Below, in pieces: positions 1-7,278 of a DNA stretch of 34,404 nucleotides; within the stretch, counting starts at the first letter, position 1, and the number at the start of each line of letters is the position of its first letter. The DNA is from Alphaproteobacteria bacterium (GTDB taxonomy: Bacteria; Pseudomonadota; Alphaproteobacteria; UBA8366; Aestuariispiraceae), in contig SPJV01000015.1 in assembly GCA_006844765.1 (NCBI GenBank), positions 1-34,404 on the forward strand, in the 5' to 3' direction. The position numbers and the translations under genes were made by a program. The notes under the pieces were generated by a model. That model did no database searches and was not told the origin of the DNA. It was given only the letters and a program-made list of their open reading frames with translations.

Positions 1-760
1 GCTGTTCCCGACGGGCCGCCTCACGACCAGTGGCGGCGCCGGACGGGACAGGGCTTGGCAGGACGACCAAGGGGCGGCGAACCGCAACCTTGCGCGCGGC
101 CCCAGCGGCATAGACCTGCTTTGCAGCCTCGACCAAATGCACACCGCCGAACCGGGGGAACCACCGCGCGCCCGCCCGTTCCCAGGCATTGGCGGATCCC
201 AGCATGATCTGCCATTCCAAAGGGGGCACATAGAGCGCGCGCGCCATATGGGTCGGCTCGAACATCGTATCCTTCATCAGTTTCCGGATCTGCGCCTGGC
301 TGTAAGGCTTCCCATAACCGAAAGGCGTCCGCTCACTGCGGGCCCAAAGTCCCCGCCGTGCCGGCACTGCCATCAGCATGCGCCCGCCACCATTCAGAAC
401 CCGCCAGCATTCCCGCATCATAGCCCGCAGGTGTTCCGTATGCTCAATCGCATGCACGACGAGCAACCTATCAAGGGACATATCCGCGAAAGGCAAGGCT
501 GTCTCATCCGCCAAGGCAACAAGGTTGCGGCTATCGCGCGGCCAATGGGTGACGCCTTGATAGGCGGGCATCACCGCGACGACACGCTCCGCCTCCCCAA
601 GATAGCTTTCCAGATACGGGGTTGCGTAGCCGAGCCCGGCCACCGCCAATCCGGATAAATCCGGCCAGATTTTTCGGATTCCAGTCGCAATGGTTCCCTG
701 CGCCACCTCGCCAAGTCGCGCACGGTAGAATGAATTCAGATCAACGACATCAACCCACAT
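1..760 (-). CDS. Class I SAM-dependent methyltransferase (C-terminus cut by window edge)
   Basis: The reading frame is open from an ATG at 760 to the left edge of the window, about 253 codons, so the C-terminal end is missing. The protein starts MWVDVVDLNSFY. It has a degenerate glycine-rich nucleotide-binding loop (AVAGLGYATPYLE, about residues 39-51). The post-motif segment LDRLLVVHAIEHTEHL (about 96-111) and the WRVLNGGGRMLMAVP strand (about 119-133) are typical of the Methyltransf_11 family. The substrate cannot be told from sequence. In many alphaproteobacteria a protein of this type lies beside glyoxalase II (gloB), but that neighbour would be outside the window. Family assignment is firm; function is not. 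Confidence 0.82.
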   Translation of the reverse strand, partial: MWVDVVDLNSFYRARLGEVAQGTIATGIRKIWPDLSGLAVAGLGYATPYLESYLGEAERVVAVMPAYQGVTHWPRDSRNLVALADETALPFADMSLDRLLVVHAIEHTEHLRAMMRECWRVLNGGGRMLMAVPARRGLWARSERTPFGYGKPYSQAQIRKLMKDTMFEPTHMARALYVPPLEWQIMLGSANAWERAGARWFPRFGGVHLVEAAKQVYAAGAARKVAVRRPLVVLPSPVPSGAATGREAARREQ

Positions 761-842
761 GAGCCGGACCTTATCCCAAGCAGGATCACAGTGCTAGCGC
801 TTGTCGGAACCAGGCGGAAACAGCAGCGCCCATCAGTGCCCA

Positions 843-1949
843 TCAGCGCCATAAATGCTGGATCGAGAACGGCTTCATCGCGTCGAGCAGCGCATCCAGG
901 CTTAGGATGTCGAGGCAGGGCCGCGCGCCGACCGGAACCTTTTTCTTTCGGGCCAGTTTCAAGGCGACCTGGGCTGCCGGAATCGCGGGAATATACGGTC
1001 CATCACCGGCTTCCGCGACCAGCTCGAACCGACACTGAGCTGGATTTCCAGCTGCATCGAGCCCTTCAAAATCCATAAAGAAACCACTTTTGTCAGACCC
1101 GAAGACATCGAACAATGCAGCCATCCGACTTAAGAGCGGGGCCAATACATCCGGTTTCGGTAAGATCCCGCTTCGTCCCAGCAAAGAGATGGCATAAAGC
1201 CCGAACTGCAACAGCCCCACTTCAACCCCTGCGGAGAACCGAATGTCCTGCAGCGCCGGGTATCTCTCCGGAAACAGAGCCAGATCCGGGATATCGCAGT
1301 CGGCCATCCATCGGGACGGTAGATTTCCAATCCGGACAGTCCGTAAGCCTTGCCACCCATGCCGGGTGATGGGCTTTCCGTGGCTTAACGCTAGAAAAGG
1401 CTTACCGGCATAACTCAACACCGCCGCAGTGGTTGCGCCACCGCCACGCCGCGTCTGCTGTGCCGTCGCAATACCATAGTCCATGCGGGTGAGAACAGGG
1501 ATCCTGTCGCACGCTACATCCGCTACGGCGGCGGAAAGACAGGGTACAGAACTGGCACCGCTGATCGCGACAACCCCGGCGCCCTTTGCCGCGTCATCAA
1601 GCTGAGAAAACCCGCTGACAAAGTCACGGGCATCGGCCAGATCTATATAATGCACCGCGTTTGCAATACATGCCTTGGCGACCCGATAATCCTGCCGTTG
1701 AAACGGGCCGGTTGTGTGGATCACAATGTCCGGTCGGATCTCAGAAAAGGCGGCTGCAATATCCCCATCAATATCAAGACGCGCACCCGTTGCGCTATTC
1801 GCGCCGTTCAAGTGACGCGCGGCGTCCTCTGCTCTTGCGAGGTCGCGCGAACCGACGATCAACGCTATCTCCGGCTCAGGCCCAAGCAGCCGGCAGACCC
1901 TTTGGCCAAAGTTACCCGTCCCCCCGATCACCAGAACCCGTGCGCTCAT
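843..1949 (-). CDS. Saccharopine dehydrogenase-like NAD(P)-binding protein
   Basis: A 368-residue protein starting MSARVLVIGGTGNFGQ. The GGTGxxG dinucleotide-binding loop is at residues 9-15, followed by the Rossmann fold seen in saccharopine dehydrogenase-like proteins (DIVIHTTGPF, HYIDLADARDF, ISGASSVP). I chose this start because the ATG overlaps the stop codon of the preceding DUF2269 gene by one base (TGATG). An upstream in-frame extension would run into that gene and lacks family character. It is the last gene of a four-gene overlapping operon. Proteins in which this domain is fused to DUF4166 are known elsewhere; here the two are separate genes. True lysine-pathway saccharopine dehydrogenase activity is unlikely; the substrate is unknown. 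Confidence 0.85.
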   Translation of the reverse strand: MSARVLVIGGTGNFGQRVCRLLGPEPEIALIVGSRDLARAEDAARHLNGANSATGARLDIDGDIAAAFSEIRPDIVIHTTGPFQRQDYRVAKACIANAVHYIDLADARDFVSGFSQLDDAAKGAGVVAISGASSVPCLSAAVADVACDRIPVLTRMDYGIATAQQTRRGGGATTAAVLSYAGKPFLALSHGKPITRHGWQGLRTVRIGNLPSRWMADCDIPDLALFPERYPALQDIRFSAGVEVGLLQFGLYAISLLGRSGILPKPDVLAPLLSRMAALFDVFGSDKSGFFMDFEGLDAAGNPAQCRFELVAEAGDGPYIPAIPAAQVALKLARKKKVPVGARPCLDILSLDALLDAMKPFSIQHLWR

Positions 1950-2413
1950 CACATTCCCTCCCATAGCAAGGGCTTCGTGATCATCAGCCAGTAAATCCCG
2001 ATGACGGAGAGAAACGCCGGCCATCCAAACCAGAACCAAATCCGCATCAACCCGGAAACGTCGGCTTCGCTCCCCCCTCGGTTGAGGATGTTGCGCACCC
2101 GAATCTGTATAGCCACCACAGGCAACCAGCAGGCGCCCGCAACAGCATAGAGACAGTAAGCCAGGACCAACCAGGGTTCGCTCAGGTCATAGCCGACCTC
2201 ACGAACCAGTAGGAAGCCGGTGATCGGCTGTATGATGACGGCTGGCGCCGTGAACAGCCAATCCGCCATAACGCCCAAACGCGCGACAGAGACAGCCCCT
2301 TCCCGGGATCCAAACACAATCCCACGCCAGAGGAAAAACGCGATCCCGGCACCTGTCCCGAACAAGACCGCAGCGCCGAGAATATGCAGAAACTTCAGGA
2401 CGTCGTAGCTCAT
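1949..2413 (-). CDS. DUF2269 family integral membrane protein
   Basis: A 154-residue protein with about four hydrophobic helices (roughly residues 5-27, 50-70, 83-103 and 128-148). It starts MSYDVLKFLHILGAAVLFGTG. The N-terminal histidine-containing helix and the helix starting ADWLFTAPAVIIQPITG are characteristic of DUF2269. Its ATG overlaps the stop of the DUF4166 gene by four bases (ATGA). Its own stop overlaps the start of the saccharopine-dehydrogenase-like gene by one base, so translational coupling is likely. The function of DUF2269 is not established; here it would be the membrane component of the four-gene unit. Confidence 0.82.
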   Translation of the reverse strand: MSYDVLKFLHILGAAVLFGTGAGIAFFLWRGIVFGSREGAVSVARLGVMADWLFTAPAVIIQPITGFLLVREVGYDLSEPWLVLAYCLYAVAGACWLPVVAIQIRVRNILNRGGSEADVSGLMRIWFWFGWPAFLSVIGIYWLMITKPLLWEGM

Positions 2414-2967
2414 CCACCTTCATCCACCCGTTCAACCGCACCACCATAGCGAACCAGAAGACCAATAACCGGCATTACAATTTCCACGGAAAACGAAAAT
2501 CCGCCTCCCTCTTGCGCTTCTTCCCAAGCTTCAACCGTTGGTGCCAGGGCATTGGGGTAAGGCAAGAACCCGAACAGGCGCCAACGCGTGACACGATAGA
2601 AAAGCGTCTTTCTCTCCACATCGAAGCTCAGTGAGATACCGCCGCTGACCGGCCCGAACCGTTCCCAAAGAACACCCTCTTCCACCGGCCCAAGGACAGA
2701 ATGAAAACGGGCGCCGCCGATGTTCCTGACCCAGCGTTCCTTGCCTCCCTCAAACGTCACCGCGACCTCTAGCGCCGCGCGCTCACATGGTTTTGGAAAG
2801 CCGAAGAAATCCGCTAACAACCCGGCAATTGGATTGCGCCTTCTTTCAACCGTCGCCCAGCCTAGTCCGAACCGTGCTCCGCTCCCCTCATGAAAAAGGC
2901 GTATCGCTTCCGGCAGTTGGTCAAAGACCTCTCCAAGCGCGATGCGAAAGGGCACTGTGGTGGTCAT
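2410..2967 (-). CDS. DUF4166 domain protein
   Basis: A 185-residue soluble protein. Features matching DUF4166 are the N-terminal FDQLPEAIRLFHE segment, the central RNIGGARFHSVLGPVEEGVLWERFGP segment (about residues 81-106) and the YRVTRWRLFGFLPYPNALAP strand region. DUF4166 is often found as the C-terminal domain of saccharopine-dehydrogenase-like fusion proteins. Here it is a stand-alone gene two positions upstream of such a dehydrogenase, separated by the DUF2269 gene. The ATG overlaps the stop of the DCC gene by four bases. Biochemical role unknown. Confidence 0.8.
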   Translation of the reverse strand: MTTTVPFRIALGEVFDQLPEAIRLFHEGSGARFGLGWATVERRRNPIAGLLADFFGFPKPCERAALEVAVTFEGGKERWVRNIGGARFHSVLGPVEEGVLWERFGPVSGGISLSFDVERKTLFYRVTRWRLFGFLPYPNALAPTVEAWEEAQEGGGFSFSVEIVMPVIGLLVRYGGAVERVDEGG

Positions 2968-3377
2968 GTCCGGAACCTCTCCGGATCAGCAAGCCCAGGT
3001 GCTGCGCAGTAGGGAATACGCCCGAACCAGGCATACCGGTTCCGCGCCACAAGGTTATAGACCCAATCCCTGATGAAGCGTGGCACAATCTTGAGCCCAC
3101 GCGCCAAGGGCCACGCACCGCCAAGATGTCCGGCAACCGCAAGGGCTGCGTCCGATTTGAAATGCACCACGCCCTCTTCAACCAGGAAATTGCTCTCCCA
3201 ATCCGTCAAGGACAGCCCCAATTGGCGTAAGAGCGCTTGCCCCGTTGCCCCCTGCGCCGCAACAAATTTGATTTCCGGCCGTTTCTCGCGCGAAAGGATG
3301 AAACGCACCCAGCCAGAGCAAAGCGCACATTCGCCATCAAACAGCAGGATCGGTGGTTCTGTATTTTGGACGGTCAT
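2964..3377 (-). CDS. DCC family thiol-disulfide oxidoreductase-like protein (DUF393)
   Basis: A 137-residue protein starting MTVQNTEPPILLFDGECALC. The DGECALC motif gives the CxxC pair (Cys17 and Cys20) right after the first beta strand, as in the DCC/DUF393 family. The family has a thioredoxin-like fold and is thought to act in thiol-disulfide exchange. Upstream ATG (3386) and TTG (3395) codons are in frame. I prefer 3377 because a GGAGG lies nine bases before it, whereas the 3386 start would sit directly on that site. First gene of the leftward four-gene operon; it shares a 246-bp intergenic region with the divergent chemoreceptor gene. Confidence 0.83.
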   Translation of the reverse strand: MTVQNTEPPILLFDGECALCSGWVRFILSREKRPEIKFVAAQGATGQALLRQLGLSLTDWESNFLVEEGVVHFKSDAALAVAGHLGGAWPLARGLKIVPRFIRDWVYNLVARNRYAWFGRIPYCAAPGLADPERFRT

Positions 3378-3453
3378 CCTCTCCATCCTCCACAATCAAG
3401 GATGGGTGCGAACACCTAATCGCGCAATGTGCCGGATGGTCGCGGTAATTTAA

Positions 3454-3492
3454 TTCTGGGGTTTCTTCTAATATTTCTGGGGTTTCTTCTAA
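3454..3492. repeat. Tandem 18-bp direct repeat with 21-bp period
   Basis: TTCTGGGGTTTCTTCTAA occurs at 3454-3471 and again at 3475-3492 with no mismatch, separated by three bases. The period is 21 bp, two turns of B-DNA, so a protein bound at both copies would sit on one helix face. The repeat lies in the divergent region between the DCC operon and the chemoreceptor, just upstream of the TTGAC-like elements. It is a candidate operator pair; the binding factor is unknown. Confidence 0.6.
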
Positions 3493-3504
3493 ATTGACGG
3501 ATTG

Positions 3505-3538
3505 TTGACTATCCGTTTACCTTTCTATGGTCTATTAT
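3505..3538 (+). promoter_or_regulatory. Possible sigma-70-type promoter of the chemoreceptor gene
   Basis: TTGACT (3505-3510) is followed after 15 bp by TATGGT (3526-3531), with a second AT-rich hexamer TATTAT at 3533-3538. A further TTGACG is at 3494-3499. Spacing is not ideal for any pair, so the exact elements are uncertain. The region is AT-rich compared with its surroundings and lies directly downstream of the tandem repeat. Confidence 0.35.
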
Positions 3539-3561
3539 TGGACAGAATGGGCATCGTCAGA

Positions 3562-3623
3562 GCTGGTAGTCTCCTATCAAGCATAAGAATGTGCCCAAGA
3601 GATAATATTTTGGAGCTACCAGC
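3562..3623 (+). promoter_or_regulatory. Leader hairpin that can mask the ribosome binding site of the chemoreceptor
   Basis: GCTGGTAG (3562-3569) is complementary to CTACCAGC (3616-3623), the eight bases directly before the ATG. CTCC (3571-3574) is complementary to the Shine-Dalgarno GGAG (3612-3615). Together they make a 12-bp stem with a single bulged T at 3570 and a loop of about 37 nt. The stem contains the whole ribosome binding site and abuts the start codon at 3624. This suggests translational control, either temperature-dependent or by a factor binding the loop. Confidence 0.5.
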
Positions 3624-5774
3624 ATGAAGAACGTGAAAATCGTCACGAAAATTTACTTGGGTTTCGGCTTACTTCTGGCCTTGTTATTGACCATTAGTGT
3701 CTTGGCCACAATTGAACTCTCCATTGGCAACAGTGAGTTCAAAGAATACCGGGCAATAGCCCAGGAAACCAACAAAACTGCCCAAATTCATGCGAATTTC
3801 TTAGAAACCAGGGTCGCTGTGAATGGCTTCTTGGTGGATTCCTCCGCAGAGAACATTGCGGTTGTTAAGGAACGCAAGGCCAAGACCTCGCAGTATATAA
3901 AAGACCTTCAGGCCATGATCCCAGAGCAGGATCACGACAAGATGGGTAAGGTCGCGGAAATTGAGCAACGCTTCAATGATTACAAGGCTGCCTTTGACGA
4001 GGTTACGCAATTGCAGATGTCACGCGACGAAATCGTCGATACCGCCTTGGACAAATACGGTCCCCAGATTGAGCATGACCTCGCCGAACTTCTGAATAAG
4101 TCATACCAAGGACAGAACGCGGATGCTGTGTACTGGGCCGGCCGCGCACTGCAAAGCCTGTTGGATATGCGGATTTACACAAAAGGGTTCGTCGAAAACA
4201 AACAGGATGAGACGCTTAAGCTCGCCCTGAAGAAGTCCGCCGAATTCCGCGACGTCCACGCAAAGATGATGGCGCGATTGAATTCACCGGTTCTCGTCAA
4301 GCTCGGCAAAGACGCGGGTGTCCTGCACGCGAAATATGAAGCGGCCTTCATCCGACTGAGCGATATCGTTAAAAAATGGCATGGCCTTGTTGCTGACAAG
4401 CTTGAAACCATTGCACCGACGATCGATTCCGAAGTCGAACACCTGAAAATGAAGGACCAGGAAATCCAAGCAGAGCTGGGTCCCGCCACAAGCGCATCAA
4501 TGGAATCCGCAATTGTCGTCACGATCGTGATCGCGGCGATCAGTATCGTTGTCGCGATCTTAACGGCCTGGGTAATCGGCACCGGCACCTCTCGTCCGAT
4601 CGTTCTCATCACAGCCGCGATGAAAACTCTGGCGGAAGGTGACAAAACGGTCGAAATTCCGGGCAATGACCGAAAAGACGAAGCAGGTGCCATGGCCGCT
4701 GCGGTCAATTTTTTCAAAGAAAACATGATCAAGGCAGACGCGCTTGCGGAACAGCAACGCCTGAATGATGAAGAAACCAAAAGGCGGGAAGAAGAAGAGC
4801 GCCTTAAGGAAGAAGCGCGGCAGGCAGAGGAGCGTGAGCGGGAAGAAGCCGAACGGCAACGGATCGCCCAGCAAGAGGAAGAAGAGCGTCAGCGAGAGCT
4901 GGAAACGGCACGCCTAGCCGCAGAGCGCGCTCAAAAGATTGAACAGTTGAATTCAGCTTTCGACGAGAAGGTTGCCAATCTCTTAAGCTCGGTATCCAAC
5001 GCCTTCGTTCAACTCACCACGACGGCAGAATCGATGTCAGACAACGCCACGGATACATCGCAAATGGCGGTGGCGGTTTCTGCAGCTGCCGAAGAAGCCT
5101 CTACCAATGTTCAAACCGTCGCGGCCGCGTCGGAACAGTTGAGCGCCTCTATCCGTGAAATTTCTCGCCAAGTCGGTCACTCCGGCCAGATTACGAACGA
5201 TGCTGTTGCAAAAGCGAATATCGCAAATGAGCAAATGCAGGAGCTCGTCGTTGCCGCAGGTAAAATCGACGAGGTGGTTTCCTTAATCACGGATATTGCC
5301 GAACAGACCAACTTGTTGGCGCTGAACGCAACGATTGAGGCGGCGAGAGCTGGTGATTCCGGGAAAGGTTTTGCGGTCGTCGCGAATGAGGTCAAAAACC
5401 TTGCCAGCCAGACATCGAGCGCCACCGACGAGATTTCCGGGCAAATCAAGAATGTCCAAGAAGTCACTCGGTCGACTGTGACGGCAATCGAAGATATCTC
5501 GGCGACCATCAACCAGATCAACGACATCTCATCGACAATCGCTGCGGCTGTGAATGAACAATCAGCGGCCACGCAGGAGATATCGAAGAATGTGGAAGAA
5601 GCCGCAATGGGAACCCGCGATGTGACTGAAAATATCACCGGCGTCAGTTCCGCAGCCGACATGGTGGGAAGCGCATCCCGCACCGTGCTGACATCAACCA
5701 CGGAAATGAAGGGCCAAACCGACCAAGTTCGCTCGCTGGTCGAGTCTTACCTGACGGACATCAAGGCAGCCTAG
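3624..5774 (+). CDS. Methyl-accepting chemotaxis protein with long charged coiled-coil insert
   Basis: A 716-residue transmembrane chemoreceptor. Order of parts: TM1 (about residues 10-30), a periplasmic all-helical sensor of about 265 residues, TM2 (about 297-319), HAMP (about 320-372), a Glu/Arg/Gln-rich coiled coil (about 373-437), and the signalling domain (about 440-710). The conserved hairpin tip is IAEQTNLLALNATIEAARAG (558-577), the CheA/CheW contact. The long, purely helical sensor could belong to the helical bimodular (HBM) type, but I cannot confirm this by eye. GGAG lies eight bases before the ATG and can be hidden in a leader hairpin. A strong terminator follows, so it is a single-gene unit. 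No CheB/CheR-binding C-terminal pentapeptide is apparent. Confidence 0.95.
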   Translation: MKNVKIVTKIYLGFGLLLALLLTISVLATIELSIGNSEFKEYRAIAQETNKTAQIHANFLETRVAVNGFLVDSSAENIAVVKERKAKTSQYIKDLQAMIPEQDHDKMGKVAEIEQRFNDYKAAFDEVTQLQMSRDEIVDTALDKYGPQIEHDLAELLNKSYQGQNADAVYWAGRALQSLLDMRIYTKGFVENKQDETLKLALKKSAEFRDVHAKMMARLNSPVLVKLGKDAGVLHAKYEAAFIRLSDIVKKWHGLVADKLETIAPTIDSEVEHLKMKDQEIQAELGPATSASMESAIVVTIVIAAISIVVAILTAWVIGTGTSRPIVLITAAMKTLAEGDKTVEIPGNDRKDEAGAMAAAVNFFKENMIKADALAEQQRLNDEETKRREEEERLKEEARQAEEREREEAERQRIAQQEEEERQRELETARLAAERAQKIEQLNSAFDEKVANLLSSVSNAFVQLTTTAESMSDNATDTSQMAVAVSAAAEEASTNVQTVAAASEQLSASIREISRQVGHSGQITNDAVAKANIANEQMQELVVAAGKIDEVVSLITDIAEQTNLLALNATIEAARAGDSGKGFAVVANEVKNLASQTSSATDEISGQIKNVQEVTRSTVTAIEDISATINQINDISSTIAAAVNEQSAATQEISKNVEEAAMGTRDVTENITGVSSAADMVGSASRTVLTSTTEMKGQTDQVRSLVESYLTDIKAA

Positions 5775-5808
5775 CGCCGAAGAGCATCACGTCGAAAACT
5801 CACACAAA

Positions 5809-5853
5809 GAAGTACTCGGGCGCATGCCGTTCTGCGCCCGAGTACTTCGTTTT
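5809..5853 (+). terminator. Rho-independent terminator after the chemoreceptor gene
   Basis: A perfect 16-bp stem has arms GAAGTACTCGGGCGCA (5809-5824) and its complement at 5833-5848. The loop is 8 nt, and GTTTT follows on the + strand. On the opposite strand the stem is followed by a weaker T-rich stretch, so it may also stop transcripts of the convergent DUF2000 gene. Confidence 0.88.
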
Positions 5854-5895
5854 CCCCTCATATGCCCATGCCAAAGTGCAACATACGCCCCCCAA

Positions 5896-6306
5896 TCAAG
5901 GGTGACGTTTCAGCCCTTTGATGACTTTATCTATGTCTTTTCGGGGCCCATGAACTGCGATCCCAACGAGATCGAGACCCTCCGCCGTGACCGCTACGAC
6001 AGCGGCGCGGTTGGCTCCGTCATGATCTGTCGTGAACATCTCCATCGTATAGACCGCCGGCTCCAGCCCCCGCGTGACCGCCCGCCCCCGCGTCCGCTGA
6101 AGAGCGCCTAAGTCTCCTGCCATTACGAAGATCGGCTCCCGGATCAAAGGCGCATAAGCTGTCCCATCCGCATCACGATAGGCTTCCCCGATAATACCCG
6201 GGTCTCGTCCAGCCAGGCCACCGGCCAGAAAGGCGGCCACATTCAAGCCCTGCCAAGGCAACAAATCATCCCGCAGGACGATGGCCAACTTCGTGTCAAA
6301 ATGCAT
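5896..6306 (-). CDS. DUF2000 family protein
   Basis: A 136-residue protein starting MHFDTKLAIVLRDDLLPWQ, matching the conserved N-terminus of DUF2000 (strand, then an RDDL-PWQ-LN helix). It continues with LNVAAFLAGGLAG and the C-terminal EGLDLVGIAVHGPRKDIDKVIKGL segment. A GAGGAGA sequence lies just upstream of the ATG. The gene is divergent from an AraC-type regulator with an 86-bp gap. DUF2000 genes are commonly paired with AraC regulators, and the regulator probably controls this gene. The biochemical function of DUF2000 is not settled. Confidence 0.85.
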   Translation of the reverse strand: MHFDTKLAIVLRDDLLPWQGLNVAAFLAGGLAGRDPGIIGEAYRDADGTAYAPLIREPIFVMAGDLGALQRTRGRAVTRGLEPAVYTMEMFTTDHDGANRAAVVAVTAEGLDLVGIAVHGPRKDIDKVIKGLKRHP

Positions 6307-6392
6307 CTTGGTCTCCTCACACTACCGCATGCCAAAATCCATCAGCCATCGCGATGGCGATGCCGTCGCGCGCCTGATAGGATGTCGTTGAG

Positions 6393-7271
6393 ATGAAGAC
6401 TAGCGCCAACACACCCAGCGGTCTTGAACGTTCGTGCGGCCCGGAAGGCATGGATTGGGTCCGGATCGCGCCAAGCGATGGAGATGGGTGCCCGGAGCGG
6501 ATCGAGGCGCGGTTTAAAGGCCATGCTTATGACCCACACAGGCATGACAGCTACGCCATCGGATCAACCGTGACCGGCGTTCAAAGTTTCGACTATCGTG
6601 GAGAGACCCGGCACAGCCTGCCCGGCCACAGTATTATTCTGCACCCCGATGAGGCCCATGACGGCCGCGCGGGGGAAGAGACAGGTTTTCTCTATCGGAT
6701 GCTCTATATTGACCCCAAGGCGATTGGCGATGCGCTTGATGGGCAGTGCGGCAGTCTTCCCTTTGTCTCTGACGGGTTATCAACGGATCCGGCCTTGGCG
6801 CATGCCGTTCATGTGGCGACTGGCGACATGAGGTTACCAATGGAGCCTTTGGCGTGGATGTCGGCCATTGCCGATATCGCCAACGCCCTGGCCGCGCTTG
6901 ATCCCAGTCTTCATGAAAAGCGCCAGCCGCCGGCTGACACACAGGCTGTCCACCGCGCCAAGGAGGCGATGTTGGCATCGCTGGAAGACGGGATTTCCCT
7001 GACGGATTTGGAGGTGGTTTCCGGCCAGTCGCGCTATGCCCTCACCCGGCACTTTCGCGCCATCTGTGGCGTCAGCCCCCACCGCTGGCTCGTCATGCGC
7101 CGCCTGGAGCGCGCCCGCAAAAAGATCGAAGCAGGCATCTCCCTAGCCGACGCCGCCACCGACACCGGTTTCGCCGACCAAAGCCACATGACCCGCCACT
7201 TCAAATCCGCCTACGGGGTTTCACCGGGGGTATGGCGGCGGTGTGTCGCCGCTTCTTCGGGAAGCCCCTAG
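6393..7271 (+). CDS. AraC family transcriptional regulator
   Basis: A 292-residue regulator. The N-terminal part (about residues 35-130) is a cupin-like AraC ligand-binding domain with RFKGHAYDPHRHDSYAIG (40-57) and the PGHSIILHPDEAHDG strand. The C-terminal part (about 187-285) holds two helix-turn-helix motifs: LTDLEVVSGQSRYALTRHFRA, and the second around LADAATDTGFADQSHMTRHF. The final YGVSPGVWRR is the usual AraC C-terminal signature. It is transcribed divergently from the DUF2000 gene, its likely target. It ends seven bases before the convergent dnaJ stop, with no obvious terminator between. Confidence 0.93.
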   Translation: MKTSANTPSGLERSCGPEGMDWVRIAPSDGDGCPERIEARFKGHAYDPHRHDSYAIGSTVTGVQSFDYRGETRHSLPGHSIILHPDEAHDGRAGEETGFLYRMLYIDPKAIGDALDGQCGSLPFVSDGLSTDPALAHAVHVATGDMRLPMEPLAWMSAIADIANALAALDPSLHEKRQPPADTQAVHRAKEAMLASLEDGISLTDLEVVSGQSRYALTRHFRAICGVSPHRWLVMRRLERARKKIEAGISLADAATDTGFADQSHMTRHFKSAYGVSPGVWRRCVAASSGSP

Positions 7272-7278
7272 GAAGAGA

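Noticed and set aside
137..658. Open frame of 173 codons on the + strand near the left edge
   Set aside because: Opposite the methyltransferase whose frame is open from 760 to the edge with clear family motifs.
3454..3492. CRISPR array
   Set aside because: Only two copies with a three-base spacer; no further repeats or cas genes.
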